From Odobenus rosmarus divergens (lineage: Eukaryota > Chordata > Mammalia > Carnivora > Odobenidae): a stretch of DNA of 64,000 bases. Location of the stretch: positions 3,195,634 through 3,259,633 of the forward strand of contig NW_004450478.1 in the NCBI RefSeq assembly GCF_000321225.1. The letters are read 5' to 3'. Made by a program: the position numbers and the translations under genes. Within the stretch, counting starts at the first letter, position 1. Each line of letters begins with the position of its first letter. This document shows, piece after piece, positions 48,041 to 60,540 of the stretch. The notes under the pieces are model-generated. The model had not been told where the DNA came from, did no database searches, and saw only the letters and a program-made list of their open reading frames with translations.

Positions 48041-48488
48041 GATTTTTCTCTATAAAATCCAGGATTTGTTTTTTTACATAACGAATCAACACAATCTATT
48101 CTTAAAGGTCCATTATAATGCTAAGTTAAAGCTCCTTGCTTCCAGTCTGTCTTTTCAGATCTTCCTAACTAGAGAAGTAACTTTGTGTTAGGAAGCACGG
48201 GAGTGCACCATTCAATTTACATCTCTAAGTTTCTTTCTAGCTCCATTCTTTTGATACTCCCCTTAGTCTTTAGTGTCTCTTCCATATTACATTAGTACAA
48301 TGCTATATTTGCAGAATTTCCTTCTGCAAAGGAATGTTGTTTCTGCTGTGTGCCCCACCTGACAGCCCCAGCCTATGCTGGACCCATTCCTGCTGACTGT
48401 ACTGACATATGCAGTTATCTGCAGGCTGATCTACTCCTCTTCTGGAACCAGTAAGGGTCAGTCAGGCAGGAGAGCAGCAGTCTTCATC

Positions 48489-48522
48489 TAATAATAATAA
48501 TAATGATGATGATGATGATGAT
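48489..48522. repeat. compound (AAT)n(GAT)n microsatellite
   Basis: Five AAT-type units followed by six GAT units without interruption. Confidence 0.95.
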
Positions 48523-48524
48523 AA

Positions 48525-48765
48525 ATTCCACACACCTCATGCTCTCCATCCTGCTTTATTTTTCTCTATTACACTGTCACCATCTGATATTCTGTATATT
48601 TACTGGTTTATTGATCACCCTCTCCTAGGATGTAAATCAGGAAAGGAACTTTGTGTTTCTTTTCACTGTGGTATCCCCAGTGGCTGGTACAGTGGACTTA
48701 GTAGACCCTCAACAGACATTTATGACATTTTAAAATAAATGAATAAATATTACTTATGAATGGAA
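48525..48765 (+). mobile_element. L2 3' end relic, sense
   Basis: tcaggaaaggaactttgtgt, then ggtatccccagtggctggta, then agaccctcaacagacattta and a degraded tail: complete L2 terminus. Confidence 0.85.
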
Positions 48766-49559
48766 ATTTTCAGGAAGCCAACACAATAGATTTATAAAAA
48801 AGATTTATAAACCTTTATATGTATTCCTCCTACTCCTTTAAAAGTACCTTTCCCCTCCTGTTTCATTCTTTCTTTGGAATTGTGCTGGAGATCACCTCTG
48901 AAGGGAAAATTAAAGCACTGACACACATTCACACACACAAACACTCTGAGAAGACACAGAATGGGATCATCATTTTGATCTACCAGTCATAGGATGCTGA
49001 AAATAGAATAGGTACTGTGCTGAGGATTTAATATGGTTACTCTCATAGCATCTCTAGTAAAAAGAGTGACTAACATCCCCAAGGCTCCAGAGAGATAGAT
49101 GTGATTGGGCAGTCTGACCCCACAACCCATGCTGTAAGTGCCATACCACCTACCTTACCTACCTTACCACCTACCTCATGCTTGAGATCTCTTCTTGGAT
49201 ACATAGCAAAAGGCCACTGAGTTCGTTTTTATGCTGGTATAATCTATGTCTCTGTATTGACTTAAGTGGAATTAAAGAATCATTAGCAACTAGGGCTTCT
49301 GCATATGTCACTTGATTTTCTAGATGTGTGTGAAGTCAGAGGGTTTAACTGCACAGACTAATTTTAATCGGGAAACAGAAAATCAGCAATTTGGGAATTC
49401 AGTAAAACTGTGCTCAAAAAATGATTTTAACTAATTAATTCTCATATTAGGATTTTGTTTTTCAGCTATCCTGTAATGGCAAGAAAGATAAGGACTTTCT
49501 ATGAAGTGAAGGGAAGACAGAGAGAGCAACTGCGTTAGGAAAGAAGGAAAGCTCTTAAC
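48766..49559. other. unique intergenic DNA
   Basis: A short ACCT-rich tandem lies at 49146-49176 (ccacctaccttacctacctt). A weak MIR-like stretch may lie at 49015-49150. Nothing else seen. Confidence 0.35.
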
Positions 49560-49860
49560 CCAGGAATTCAAGAGACAGTGTGCGCAGGAGAATGGGAGAA
49601 AAGCAGAGGCCCAGGGCAGGAGAGGCCAATGTGACACTAGAGCAGGAGAGAGGAATGGGGACGAATGAAGAGTCTGGAGGTTTTCAAGAGTGGTAACCAA
49701 TGAAATCGTCTGAGTTCACAGTTGGGGTGAAGAGCAGGGAAGGAGTGAGAAATATCTCAGAGGCCCAAGAGGTTCCTACTTGCATGACTGGGTGGGTGTT
49801 AAGATGGTGCCATTAGTTGAGCTGAAGCAGATCCTATTTAGTGAGTTCAATTTCACTAAT
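49560..49860 (-). mobile_element. possible L2 relic, antisense
   Basis: gatggtgccattagttgagc and catgactgggtgggtgttaa resemble the antisense L2 RT region. The 89-codon minus frame (49431-49700) partly overlaps and is not a gene. Confidence 0.45.
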
Positions 49861-50114
49861 GTCAACTAGTTATCTAAGAATTAATCATCTCATCATACTG
49901 AACTATCATCCTGCAGGTTTGGGATTTATTTACATTAATATTATTATTAAAGTATCTCTCAAATGTTAGCTGAAATCTAGATACCCTTTGTCTATTCATC
50001 TCTGTTGTGTATCTCTTATAATTGGAATAAAGTTACTTTATAACAATATAGTATCATTTAATATAATGTAATATAGTGTGATATGTAATAATATAATGTA
50101 ATCCTTGCTATTAT

Positions 50115-50290
50115 TGATAGCTAACCACTACTGAGCATTTATGTGCCAGAAATGTTGTCTACTTCTATCCTCACAACAAACATATAAGTTGGGTAGCACT
50201 GAAATAAGGCTTTGAACAATTAAATAATTGCCCAGTTCACATACAAGTGGCTGAGCCAAGATTCAACTCATATTATTCGACTCCAACTGA
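50115..50290 (-). mobile_element. MIR relic, antisense
   Basis: ctactgagcatttatgtgcc, tatcctcacaacaaacatat, aattgcccagttcacataca, aagtggctgagccaagattc: clear antisense MIR. Confidence 0.85.
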
Positions 50291-51844
50291 AGTCCCTAAC
50301 AATTAAGGTATCTTGCTTTTCTTTTTGCTTTCTTTACTCAGTCTCCCCAAATCATTTGTTAAATAATTAGAGATATTCAACACTTGTAACTATTTTTCAT
50401 GTAATTTCTACTAACTATACTTGCTTTAATATGTGTGCATATAAAACATCATTTTTAAATACATGAAAAATAAATTTATTCTTTTAATTCAGTCAAAGGA
50501 ATTAGAATCATATAGGTTAGCAGATTGGTATAATAAGAATATTTCTTCTTATCCTCCCTAAATTATGTTTACTTTTTTCTTATTTCTTGCAGTTGAAATT
50601 TTCAGACTTAAATATTTGTCTTGACACACGTAATTAAATTTAGAACAACTCAAGCTTAAATGGCTAAATCTTGGCAGTACTAAATTTAATGCATGAATTA
50701 CAGGGATGGCCTAAGATGGCATATAATTTTTGAATATTACTACTGAAACTCCACTCTGTTCCTGAGCCCACCATGCTAATTCGATAGATTTAGAAAGAAA
50801 AAGCTCTTTGATTTGGAAGGACACAGCAGAAAATTGATGAGCATGATTCTGGCATTTTGTCACTCAAGTGAATATGATAATGGTGGTATCATTAGGCAAA
50901 ATAATAATGTGACAGTTTCATATGATGAAGGAACACTTCTGCCACAGAGAATTTAAATGTCGAGCATCTGGATTCCCAGATGTTTACCAGTTTCAGCCAC
51001 ACAAAACCCTCTGTTAACCTGTAACTCTCTGAATAATAACTTTAAAAGATGTTGGGTAGTTATAGAAAAGAGGCCAAAACACATAATCACTGCTAGTGGT
51101 GGAGGAAGTAATATTCCTTCACCCATTTGTTAAAATCAATTTGTATTTGCTCAATGAGCCTACCATAATGTGTCTTACTGTACTTCAGACAAACTGAGAA
51201 AATGGAATTCAGTTGTGACTTTCATCTTTGAATAGTTTCAAGTATTCCTTTATAAAGGATGCTTTCATCTCCTGTGCATATCAATTTCTTCAAATGTAGA
51301 GTCGTGTGTGTGTGTGTGTGTGTGTGTGTACTGGGCCGGGAGTATCTTCCTAATGGGAGTGGATTTTTCTCCTCAATTAGAAACAATCCCAGCCTCCTCC
51401 TTTGTCCCATGATCACTGGTTTATAGAAGCACTAAAGCCAAGTTCCTGAGTGCCCAGTATTTGTTCACCCACTTTTAGGTGTCTTGAAACTTGGTGGAGT
51501 AATTACTAAGCTTCCTCTTTTATTGTACTTCTAAGGTCTTGCCTTCTTTGTAATAACCAAGCAGGTCTGACCTATGGAGAAAGTAGCTTTGTTCAGGGGG
51601 TGGTGAATTGTTTTTAGCCACTTCTTCAAAGCAATCACATGGTACACACCTTCTTTCTAACAGTAAGCAGCAAATAGTGCCAACTTCCTTGTACCCTTGA
51701 TGGAATGAACTTCTCATCCAGACAGTTCTGAATTCCAGTTCTCTAAGATTCATGTAAGTTTGGAGAAAACACCTAAATAATCCTGATATGTCTGAAAGTA
51801 AAATATCATTGATCATGCAGCCATGGTTCCATCTTGGCTGCATT
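50291..51844. other. unique AT-rich intergenic DNA
   Basis: Contains the (TG)n at 51304-51329. A 107-codon minus frame (51520-51843) lacks any recognisable domain. No transposon recognised. Confidence 0.35.
51304..51329. repeat. (TG)13 microsatellite
   Basis: Uninterrupted TG run, the cleanest dinucleotide repeat in the window and a likely length polymorphism. Confidence 0.95.
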
Positions 51845-51990
51845 TCGGGAGCATTTGGAAAAACTCAAAAACAATCATGCCCCAGTCCCTCGTCTAGAGA
51901 TTCCGCTTATTTGGTCTCGAGTATGGCCCAAGACTCAGCATCTTTCAAAGCTGCCCAAGCGATTCTCATGTGCAGCTACAGTTGAACTCT
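51845..51990 (+). mobile_element. MER5A-like hAT relic, sense
   Basis: acaatcatgccccagtccct, then agactcagcatctttcaaag, then caagcgattctcatgtgcag and a tacagttgaa end. Confidence 0.65.
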
Positions 51991-52979
51991 TCCAGTCAAG
52001 AGGCTTAGAGGCCATTCAGTTAACAGGCACTCACTGAGTCACCTTCTGGGCATTGGTTATTTTCCACATGCGTACAGGCTTACTTCACTGACTTACTTAT
52101 TTAAAATTCTTAGGAAACAGCAAAGCACTCTTTGTGAATATCAGTTTGTTGAAGAGTACTGTTGTAGGGGAAAACATTTGATTTTGTTTACATTCAAAAA
52201 AAATCAATCTAAGCTTATTTGAAAGATAAGATTTAGAAAGGATGTTCAAGTTTTCTTTCTTGTGACTACTCTCTATTGTTATCATTTTTAGAGGTTTTTA
52301 AAAAGCAGCCATTCTTTTCTTTTTGGCGATCAGTTAGAATACTTTTAATGTAGAAAAATGATGAATTCTACCAATTGTTTTAGTAGGTGTAGAGACTTTC
52401 AAATAAACTGAAATTCAACATGTGAAGCATATTTTGCTTAATTCAATGATATATCAGTTTTCTAGATTTTCTTAAGCTTGAGATAGCATCATTTAAATCT
52501 CAGAGCTCAAAATAAGTTCAAACAAAAACTGATTTTCTATAGGTCAAGATTCATGTAAACATTCGTGTCAGATTTCCAAGCTTTTCTGGAAGGGCTCATG
52601 GGTTATAGGTATATACTGCAGAGCCAAAAGCAGGCAGGATTCCGCCTGGCCTGCCTGAGTGGTGACTCAAGAGTCAGAGCTCCGGCACTGGGAGTAGGAG
52701 AAAGGATATTCTGGGGGGCAGGATGGCAAAGGGACGGGCTTCTCCAGCTTTGTTGAGAGGCCCAATTTTAAGCTTCCGACACTGAGAGCAACAGTCAGTC
52801 TTGATTTAAATGTTGTCAAGATTTTCATACTATATATACCTCTCCCATGATATTTAGGGCTTTTGCCTTGTGCTAAATGTGATTTATGTTAAGTTAGAGC
52901 TCTCCATTACACTAAATTACACTAATATTTTGCCCAACATAACATCATAACCCTTTTCTTTAAGATCTGGATAAAATGG
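51991..52979. other. unique intergenic DNA
   Basis: No feature recognised. Confidence 0.35.
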
Positions 52980-53350
52980 TCTGCTTCCAAAGTCTATCTT
53001 GACTCCATCCCCTTCTCTAGTTCACTGCTACCACCTTAGCTGAAGCCACCACTCTGTCATCTGGATTGCCTCACACAGCTTCCCTACTAAGTTCTCCTCT
53101 CATCCACGCCTGCTTACTGCCCACAGACACCCAATCTATTCTTTACACAGTAGTCAAGTGATCTTTTGCTCAAATCATGTTTCTTCTCTCCCTAATTCTC
53201 TCCTCTTGGAATAAAACCCAAACTCATTATCATAGGCCCGCCTTCTCCTTCAGCCTGACCTGTGTTCTCTCTCAAACCTCTCAACCATGCAGGCTTTTCA
53301 GGGTCTCAAACTTGCAAGCATCTCAGAGCCTCCAGCCCTGACCTCCAGGC
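52980..53350 (+). mobile_element. L2 relic, sense (RT C-terminal end)
   Basis: tcatctggattgcctcacac, caatctattctttacacagt, gaataaaacccaaactcatt: same L2 region as at 47.4-47.6 kb. Confidence 0.75.
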
Positions 53351-53727
53351 TATTGATTTAAAATACCATGTTCTCACCGGTAGGTCAGACACAGAGATAA
53401 ACCCACAGAAATTATGCATTTAGTAGTCTCCCACTTATCTCACAGGATCCTAGTGAATATTAAATATATACTGAATAGCTGACAGATGACACATTCATAT
53501 TATGTTCAACCCTCTGAAAAACCAAGCGTATCAGGAAAAAATACACATGTATGTGTGTGTGTATCACTCAGAATATATTTTCTGAATTCAATTAAATATA
53601 ATTTTAAGTTACTTTTTAACAAGTTTGGTTATAAGCAGATTATAAGCATTATTGGGCATGGCTGGTAGAAATTTATGAACAGCCAGCAGCAAGAAAGAAG
53701 TGACAAGGAAAATGAGACTCAAGAACT

Positions 53728-53796
53728 AAAAAAAAAAAAGAAAGGAAGGAAGGAAGAAAGAAAGATAGAAAGAAAAAAAATAGAAAGAAAGAAAAA
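53728..53796. repeat. (GAAA)n/(GGAA)n purine tract with poly-A start
   Basis: A12 followed by GGAA, GAAA and GATA units, all purine on the plus strand except two T. No retroposon body is recognisable in front of the A-run. Confidence 0.9.
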
Positions 53797-54054
53797 ACTG
53801 GGCTAGGCTTATTTAGTATAATGGTCAGCAGCCCTTCCTACATCAATAGCTCCAGGAATTCATCTCTACTATTGCAGCCTCAAATTTTTATGTTCACAAC
53901 TATGCTCCAAATTATGATCAGTGTATCCTGTTTAATGAAGTAGAGAAATGTAAAATATATTTAACAGATATTTCCATCTAAAGGATTAAAACTGTCAATC
54001 AAACTATTATACTGTAATTACCTAGACCATTCACTTGTGTGGAAAAATCTGTCA

Positions 54055-54560
54055 GTTTTTATGGCTGCTGTAACCAATTACCTCAAACTTAAAACGGTGC
54101 AAATTTATTGCCTTACCGTTTTGTAGGTTAGTGGTCTTGTACAAGTTTAACTGGGCTAAAATCAACATGTCATTAAGACTATGTTCCCCTCTGGAAGCGC
54201 TAGAGAATCTGTTCCCTTGCCTTTTCTGGCTTCTAGAAGCCACCCACATTCTCTGGCTCTTGAGCCCATTCCTTCGTCTTCAAAGCCAGCAACAGGGGGT
54301 CTGGTCCTTCTCAGATAGTGCCACTCTGACCTCTCATGCCCATTCTTTTACTTCTAAACTCCCTGTGTTTATAATGAGCCCACCCAAATAATTCAGGATA
54401 AACTCCCAATTTTAAGGGATTAGTAGCTGATTTAGCAACCTTAATTCCATCTGCAATCTTAATTCCCTTTTGCTATGTAACCTTAACAAATTCACAACCT
54501 CCAGGGATTAGGATGATGATGTCTTTGGGGCAGTATGTCTTGGGGTAGGTCTGCAGGCCA
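54055..54560 (-). mobile_element. MaLR-type LTR-like relic, antisense
   Basis: Starts tttatggctgctgtaaccaa, continues cttttctggcttctagaagc and attccatctgcaatcttaat, ends ccagggattaggatgatgat. This is the antisense layout of an ancient mammalian LTR-type repeat (MLT1/MST-like); the exact family cannot be told by eye. No coding content. Confidence 0.55.
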
Positions 54561-57500
54561 CAGGTGTTATGCTAAATTATGTTTGTTTGTTGAAACAACA
54601 TGGAAGAAAAAAGTACATTTGAGGCATCATCAGCAAAATAACAAGATAGCCTTCAAAATAATAATATTCACCCCATAGGGTTATTGTGAAAATTAAATGA
54701 GGGAACACTCATGAAAAACTTTCTGCAAACTATAAATAACCCTTAAAGTTAAGTGCATGTCATGAGTCTACACAGGGCAAAGAAAGTCATGGAATCCACA
54801 CCAGTCAACATTTTAGACTTGCCCTATTGCCTGCTCTTGTGGTGGGGTTCCAGGGTACAAGGTTCTACAGCTCTATAACCATTGTTTTAGCGCCATTCAG
54901 ACTGCACCCCTACTGTTAACGCTCCCTTGGGAGGAAGAGCCAGCTGCTGAGAGCGGGGTGGGGTCACAGAAGGATTTTCTACATGAAGGCCTCCCAATTG
55001 AGTGGGTCCACACCCAGAGCCCTCCTAGTTCCCTGCCTGCCCAGTAGCAAGGTATCCAATATGATATGCAGTAGCCGCACCTTAGCCAAGTATCAACTGC
55101 CCAAAGTGACACGGCTTGTAGTCCGTTCTGAAGGCACAGGTTTCTACCTAGTACGCAGCTGCATGTATGTGACAAAGGTGCCAAAACAGAGATCTCTTTA
55201 ATCCCAATGTGCTCTCCGTATACGATCAGTTTCTATGTGGACTATGATGCAGAGAAAAAAACCCCACAAAAGCTGGCTAATACTGCAAAGCCAGACGGAC
55301 AGGTGGTGCCCTCCCTCACCCCCATTTAGCAACCCTAGTGACCGTCAGAGCCCCATGCAGCTCTCCAGGAGTTTCAGATGGAAACTTTGCTCCAACCATT
55401 CCCCCCACCCCCAATTCTCTCGTATGTACTGCGGGGAAACATAAAAGATACCCCAGACACAGAGCTCATTTGATAATGATTGAGTGGATTTGCATCACCC
55501 CCAAAGAAGGCTTGCAGCCACGGTCTTTGGGCCCTGAAGCCATTAGTGAGGGTGGTATTTCAGCCACAGGAGCAAACCAGAGATGAACTATCTTTGAATG
55601 AGCCCTGCCACGTCTGTGAACTTTTCTCCATTTCAAGGCTGCCTTGGATGTTAGTTCCAGTTTCATCCACAGTTTTAGACTTTCACTGACATAAAGAACA
55701 GAATCATAAAGAATAGAAGTTACAAGATACGTATTCAAAAATCCATTAGGCCATAAAGAACAACTCCAAAGGAGAGTCAAATGCACATTGAGGACATATA
55801 ATTTCTATATGTGTTTCTACCTCCAAACTCCTGCTGAGTAATTTCCTGGTAAGGAATGCAGGATCAGCCCTCACCTAGTGACTTGCCTTAAGATGTAAAA
55901 TAACTAACACTTGCCCTCTAAAAGCTGCCCTCTGTATAAAAGCAGCAAATTACAAACCGCCCATAATGATTACTTGGGGGCAGACGTCTGTATGTATTTA
56001 TGTTCATACATATGTATTATACACCTAGTGAACATTGGAAAAATAAGAAAACACATTTAACAGACACAGCTTAGCCCCGCCTCCATTGAGGTGGCTACAT
56101 GAATGCATTGCTGCTTGTTTCAAGAGTTCCAGGCGTGTTTTAATATGCTCGGATATATTTCTGGGACACATCCAGAAAAGGTAGGGTTACATTTAGACTC
56201 ATGCTCCGTTCACCCTAGCAGCAGGCAACCTACCAAACTTAAAATTGAGTTTCTCCCCTAGACCCTAACTTCTACATTTCCGCTCCCACTGCAACTGTTA
56301 CATAGAATTAGGTATGAGACTCATTTTTTCTGCATCCTCCTGTGAAAATTGTACTATGAATTCTGAAGGAGTGATCCAAATCCCTTAACACTGCTCAGAT
56401 GGCAAGAATGAAATTCCATACCTCAGGGAAATTACCATGGAGGAGAGCAAGTGTATTACCATGTTCTATAGCCACTCAGAAGAAGGCCCGAAGTTTCAGG
56501 AGAAGCGACAGAGGAAAATAAAAAGCAACTTTCAGATCTCAGAGCCAGTGAGGGGAAGGAAAGTGTTCTGGGCCTGAGAGAAGAGCAAAGTGACCCATTA
56601 TGAGGCCATTATTTTACTGTGAGTCCCAAAGGGAGAACATAATTTGGTCTTTCTAAGATAGGGAAAAATTTTTTCTTTAATTACTATAGAACATAATAAA
56701 AATGACCTTATATTTCTCATATGAATGATAGGACTTGAGAGAGAGAAAAAAATAAATATTTTAAGTAAATGACAGGGTGATGTGGCTAAGTAAATTCTAT
56801 CATACAGCATTTCATTGTACAAACTCAGATATCAATTGTGAGACTAAGAGGCCAAAAAATGCTTTCCTTAGCAAAGGGGTAAAGGTCAGTTTCTTTTGAG
56901 CCTTCCCACCTTTTCCTTACATAGTATTAAATCATGCAATTTAAATAGCCTTGGAATTATATTTAAGAACCTACTTTCAATGTATGGCTCTTTTCTCTGA
57001 CCTGCAAAGTGCTTCAGAACTGAGGACATCACTGAACAATTTGAAATGTAATCTCCTACTTCCTTGCACTCCAGTGAAGACAATCAGACCCTAAATCAGA
57101 CTGGATAGTGTTTTTCAGACCAGGTCTTTAAAGGACTAAAAACAAAACAAAACAAAACAAAACAAACAAAAAACCTTCTACACTTTACAAAAGGCCAAGC
57201 CCACGTGGTTTCAGCAGATTTGCTCTGGGAGACTGGGCATGGTGGCACAGCTTGAAGCGTGTGGTCCTGCCTTCTAATTTGGTTTCCCTTATTGCTGTGG
57301 GATTCTGGGCTTGTTTGTCTTCATTAAAATCAAAGGACTGAACTAAACGATATCTAAATTTTTTTTAGGCTCAAAAATTTAAAGATTCTAGAAAGCTTAA
57401 GACTTGTTTTCCTCCAGCCCACCCACTCTCACACACGAATATAAGGGATCTGGCTTTTGTATGGTGTCATTGATTAGAATTGTCTGATTCCAGACAAACA

Positions 57501-57831
57501 CCCCAGGAGCACTGGATTGTATGAAGTCAATGGATTAGGAAATTTATTAGCAGGTAAAAGAACAATTTGGGGAAGCTCTGAAAAGAGAGTAATTTACCCA
57601 TCAGCCCATTATTCATAAACACTGGGGAGTAGAGAAAAAAATCATATTTATGAATAGACAGAGGATTGTCAATAAAACAGATGATTAAGATTGAGGAGAG
57701 AGGGACAAGTAAAAGAGTTCTGAGGACAAAGGGAGAGATTGGAATGGGCGAAAAATGAGGCAAATCAGGATTGTACATGACCATGTGAAAAGAGTCAAGA
57801 AAACAAGTTTGTTTTTACATTCCTCACTTAG
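54561..57831. other. unique intergenic DNA, about 3.3 kb
   Basis: Holds a GC-richer stretch at about 54840-55700 with several overlapping frames, including a protein-like 47-codon plus-strand run at about 55186-55329, and the AAAAC repeat at 57138-57174. No repeat family or gene recognised. Confidence 0.4.
57138..57174. repeat. (AAAAC)n microsatellite
   Basis: Five to six AAAAC units, then A-rich. No SINE body is attached that I can recognise. Confidence 0.9.
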
Positions 57832-57847
57832 AAGATGATGTTCCTCA

Positions 57848-58050
57848 GGGCACCTGGGTGGCACAGTCGGTTAAGCATCTGACTCTTGGTTTCACCTCAG
57901 GTGGTGATGTCAGGGTCGTAGGATGGAGGCCCATGTTGGGCTCTGAGCTCAGCGCAGAGTCTGTTTAGAGCTTGCCCCTCTGCCCCTTTTCCCTACACAC
58001 CCACACTCTCTCTCTCTCTCAAATAAATAAATTAATCTTAAATCAAAAAA
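57848..58050 (+). mobile_element. carnivore SINE, older subtype, sense
   Basis: Head gggcacctgggtggcacagt with older body gactcttggtttcacctcag. Exact duplication aagatgatgttcctca at 57832-57847 and 58051-58066. Confidence 0.97.
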
Positions 58051-58066
58051 AAGATGATGTTCCTCA

Positions 58067-58639
58067 AGCTGAAAGAAATAGCTGTATTTCACAAACTTTC
58101 ACTGATTGGGGGATAAAAGATAACATTTCTAAAGACCCTTCAGTGATGAGGAAAGGAAGATGAGAAAGGAAGTAGTGTCTAAGCAGAATCTTGAAAGGAT
58201 AATTACAATTTGCCAGGAGCTCTGGTGGGTAAGTTTATCATCATAAATGGTCAATTTGCAACTCAACCATTACACTTCAGTACATCCTGAGCTTTCTACC
58301 TTCCTAATTAAAATACTTACATTTGCAACATATAGGACAAACAATCCTGAAATATGCTTCATGAAACAGATAAATGTCCTTAAGCATGACCAGTAGAAAA
58401 CAATGAGAAATCATCCACAATTCCCTCATGGATCTGTATTATTGCACAAGGTCTTGCAAGTGTATATCCTCTTGAGACATCAGAAGCATTAAATTAGTGA
58501 TGCTGATACAAAAATAAAAAGTCATGTGTCTCAGAGTAGTGATCAGTTTTCAGGAAAGGCAGATTTGTTCTATTTTCTCTCCACATATTGATATGTTAAC
58601 ATCTCATTCTTCTCTCCATGGTTGAAATCAGCTTCCATA
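58067..58639. other. unique intergenic DNA
   Basis: No feature recognised. Confidence 0.35.
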
Positions 58640-58829
58640 CCCAGACTACCTAGAAAAATTGTTCAATTCATCCTTTAAATCTCTGCACAGACACTACTTC
58701 CTGTCTGACATTCCTTCCCTTACCACTCCCAAACTCCCTACATGAGAGTTTTGTCTGACATGTTCACTTGTAATCATTTGTTTATCATCCCATCCACTCA
58801 GCTATGAGCAACTTGAGGCCAAGGAAGAC

Positions 58830-59236
58830 TTTTTTTTAAAGATGTATTTATTTGAGAGATAGAGCAAGCAGGAGGGGCAGGGGGAGAGGGAGAGAATCTT
58901 TTTTTTTTTTTTTTAAAGATTTTATTTATTTATTTGACAGAGAGAGAGAGTGCACAAGCAGGGGGAGGGGCAGGCAGAGGCAGAGAGAGAAGCAGGCTCC
59001 CCACTGAGCAGGGAGCCTGATGTGGGACTTGATCCCAGGATCCCAGGATCATGACCTGAGCCGAAGGCAGTTGCTTAACCAACTGAGCCACCCAGGCGCC
59101 CGAAAGAGAGAATCTTGAGCAGACTCCGTGCTGAGCATGGAGCCCAACACAGGGCTTGACCTGATGACCCTGAGATCACCACCCGAGCCAAAACCAAGTA
59201 TTAGATGCTTAACAGACTGTGCCACTCAGGTGCCCC
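58830..59236 (-). mobile_element. outer carnivore SINE, antisense, itself interrupted
   Basis: Diverged copy whose tail side (58830-58900) and head side (59117-59236, ending gccactcaggtgcccc) are separated by a second SINE. The duplication gagg[c/t]caaggaagac at 58815-58829 and 59237-59251 flanks the whole nest. Confidence 0.95.
58901..59105 (-). mobile_element. inner carnivore SINE inserted in the outer SINE, antisense
   Basis: Complete young-looking copy with exact duplication gagagaatctt at 58890-58900 and 59106-59116, both within outer-SINE sequence. Confidence 0.96.
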
Positions 59237-59714
59237 GAGGTCAAGGAAGACGTTTTAAGTCATCTCTGTATGTCTGTAAGTTGGCATGGTGTGTGGTCAA
59301 AGTTGGTGTTCAATAAGGATTTTTTTTGAATGAATGAATAAACGTAAAATAAAACATAGGCATATTTGCCATTTTTACGGGGTGAACTCTGAGACTCTGG
59401 GATACAGCAAAATACACAAGGAATGAAATAAGTTATCACTCCAGGGCATCTACTAGAGGCAAGGCAAGAATCATACATGATAAATTTTTAACTACATCCA
59501 CCCACTCTATTTACTTTGATAAATATTCTTGCAGAAGCACCCAGTCATTTGCGTAAGTAAATTTCATCAATTCCTTTTGATCACTTTCTAGAGTTTGGAA
59601 TAAAACAGCCTAAAATTTAAACCCTGGACCGCCCACCATTATGAACTTTTAAAAATTTCTGAGCCCAGTTGAAAGAATAAAAAATTATTGGACAATTCTA
59701 TCATTCCATCATGT

Positions 59715-59875
59715 ACTCAAAATCCTTTCATCCTCATTTCCTCGCCTGTAAAATGAAAATAACACCTACAGAACAGGCTATTGTGAGAATTAAATGAGAA
59801 ATACATAGAAAACATGCATTATATTGCCTAGCACATAAAAGGTGCTTTATGTAAATGGTAGCTGTCAATGTTATT
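59715..59875 (+). mobile_element. MIR relic, sense (3' half)
   Basis: catttcctcgcctgtaaaat, ctattgtgagaattaaatga, ttgcctagcacataaaaggt. Confidence 0.8.
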
Positions 59876-60008
59876 GCAAAGTTCAGCAGAGGGATTTGGC
59901 CTGAACCAAAAGATACTATATCTCCCTTCTTCTTTGTTCCTTCCTATTTAGGAAAAACATCGCTCATTCCCTTTTCCCTGAACCTAATTTTGTATTAAAG
60001 GTTTGACT

Positions 60009-60210
60009 GGGGCTCCTGGGTGGTTCAGTCGTTAAGCGTCTGCCTTGGGCTTGGGATGTGGTCCCCGGGTCCTGGGATCTAGCCCCGCATCGGGGCTCCC
60101 TGCTCCGCGGGAGGTCTGCTTCTCTCTCTCCCACTCCCCCTGCTTGTGTTCCCTCTCTCGCTGTGTCTCTCTCTGTCAAATAGATAAATACAAAATCTTA
60201 AAAAAAAAAA
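60009..60210 (+). mobile_element. carnivore SINE, sense
   Basis: Head ggggctcctgggtggttcag, young-type body (cactccccctgcttgtgttc) and A-rich tail. Target duplication is imperfect (aaaggttt at 59997-60004, aaacggttt at 60211-60219). A 71-codon minus frame here is SINE sequence. Confidence 0.92.
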
Positions 60211-60339
60211 AAACGGTTTCATCATCCCTGATTAAAATGAGATATCACACTACTTAGAGTACGGTCTATCATAATTCTTAGATGGTGATCCTCTAGATAA
60301 CAAACCAAGTAAATTACCATTGGCTAGAGTAAACAAACA

Positions 60340-60540
60340 GGACTGTTTACATTACCAGCTATGTGATTTGAGGCAAGTTACTGAAATTCTCTGTTCCTTG
60401 TAAATTGTGGATAATAATAGTACCTATTTCATAAAGTATTGTTACAATAAAGTGAATGAGAACACACACACACCTCCCAGAATATTGTTTGCATGTTGTG
60501 AGCTCTGTGTAAATGTTTACCATTACTACTATTCACTTTT
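60340..60540 (+). mobile_element. MIR relic, sense
   Basis: accagctatgtgatttgagg, aattgtggataataatagta, ttgttacaataaagtgaatg, then ctctgtgtaaatgtttacca. Confidence 0.8.

Larger units (their letters stand above)
58640..59345 (+). mobile_element. L2 3' end relic, sense, split by a SINE nest
   Basis: Left part ttcatcctttaaatctctgc, acactacttcctgtctgaca, agctatgagcaacttgaggc; right part gttggtgttcaataaggatt and a tgaatgaatgaata end. The two halves join once 58830-59236 and one duplication copy are removed. Confidence 0.85.

Noticed and set aside
48489..48522. short regular repeats as a CRISPR-like array (also 57138-57174, 53728-53796)
   Set aside because: These are ordinary microsatellites with 3-5 base units and no spacers, in a vertebrate genome.
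51520..51843. 107-codon minus-strand frame
   Set aside because: No recognisable protein features, no splice support, and only partly unique sequence.
55466..55786. 106-codon minus-strand frame
   Set aside because: It overlaps plus-strand frames of equal quality and shows no motif. Kept only as part of the unclassified 54.8-55.7 kb stretch.
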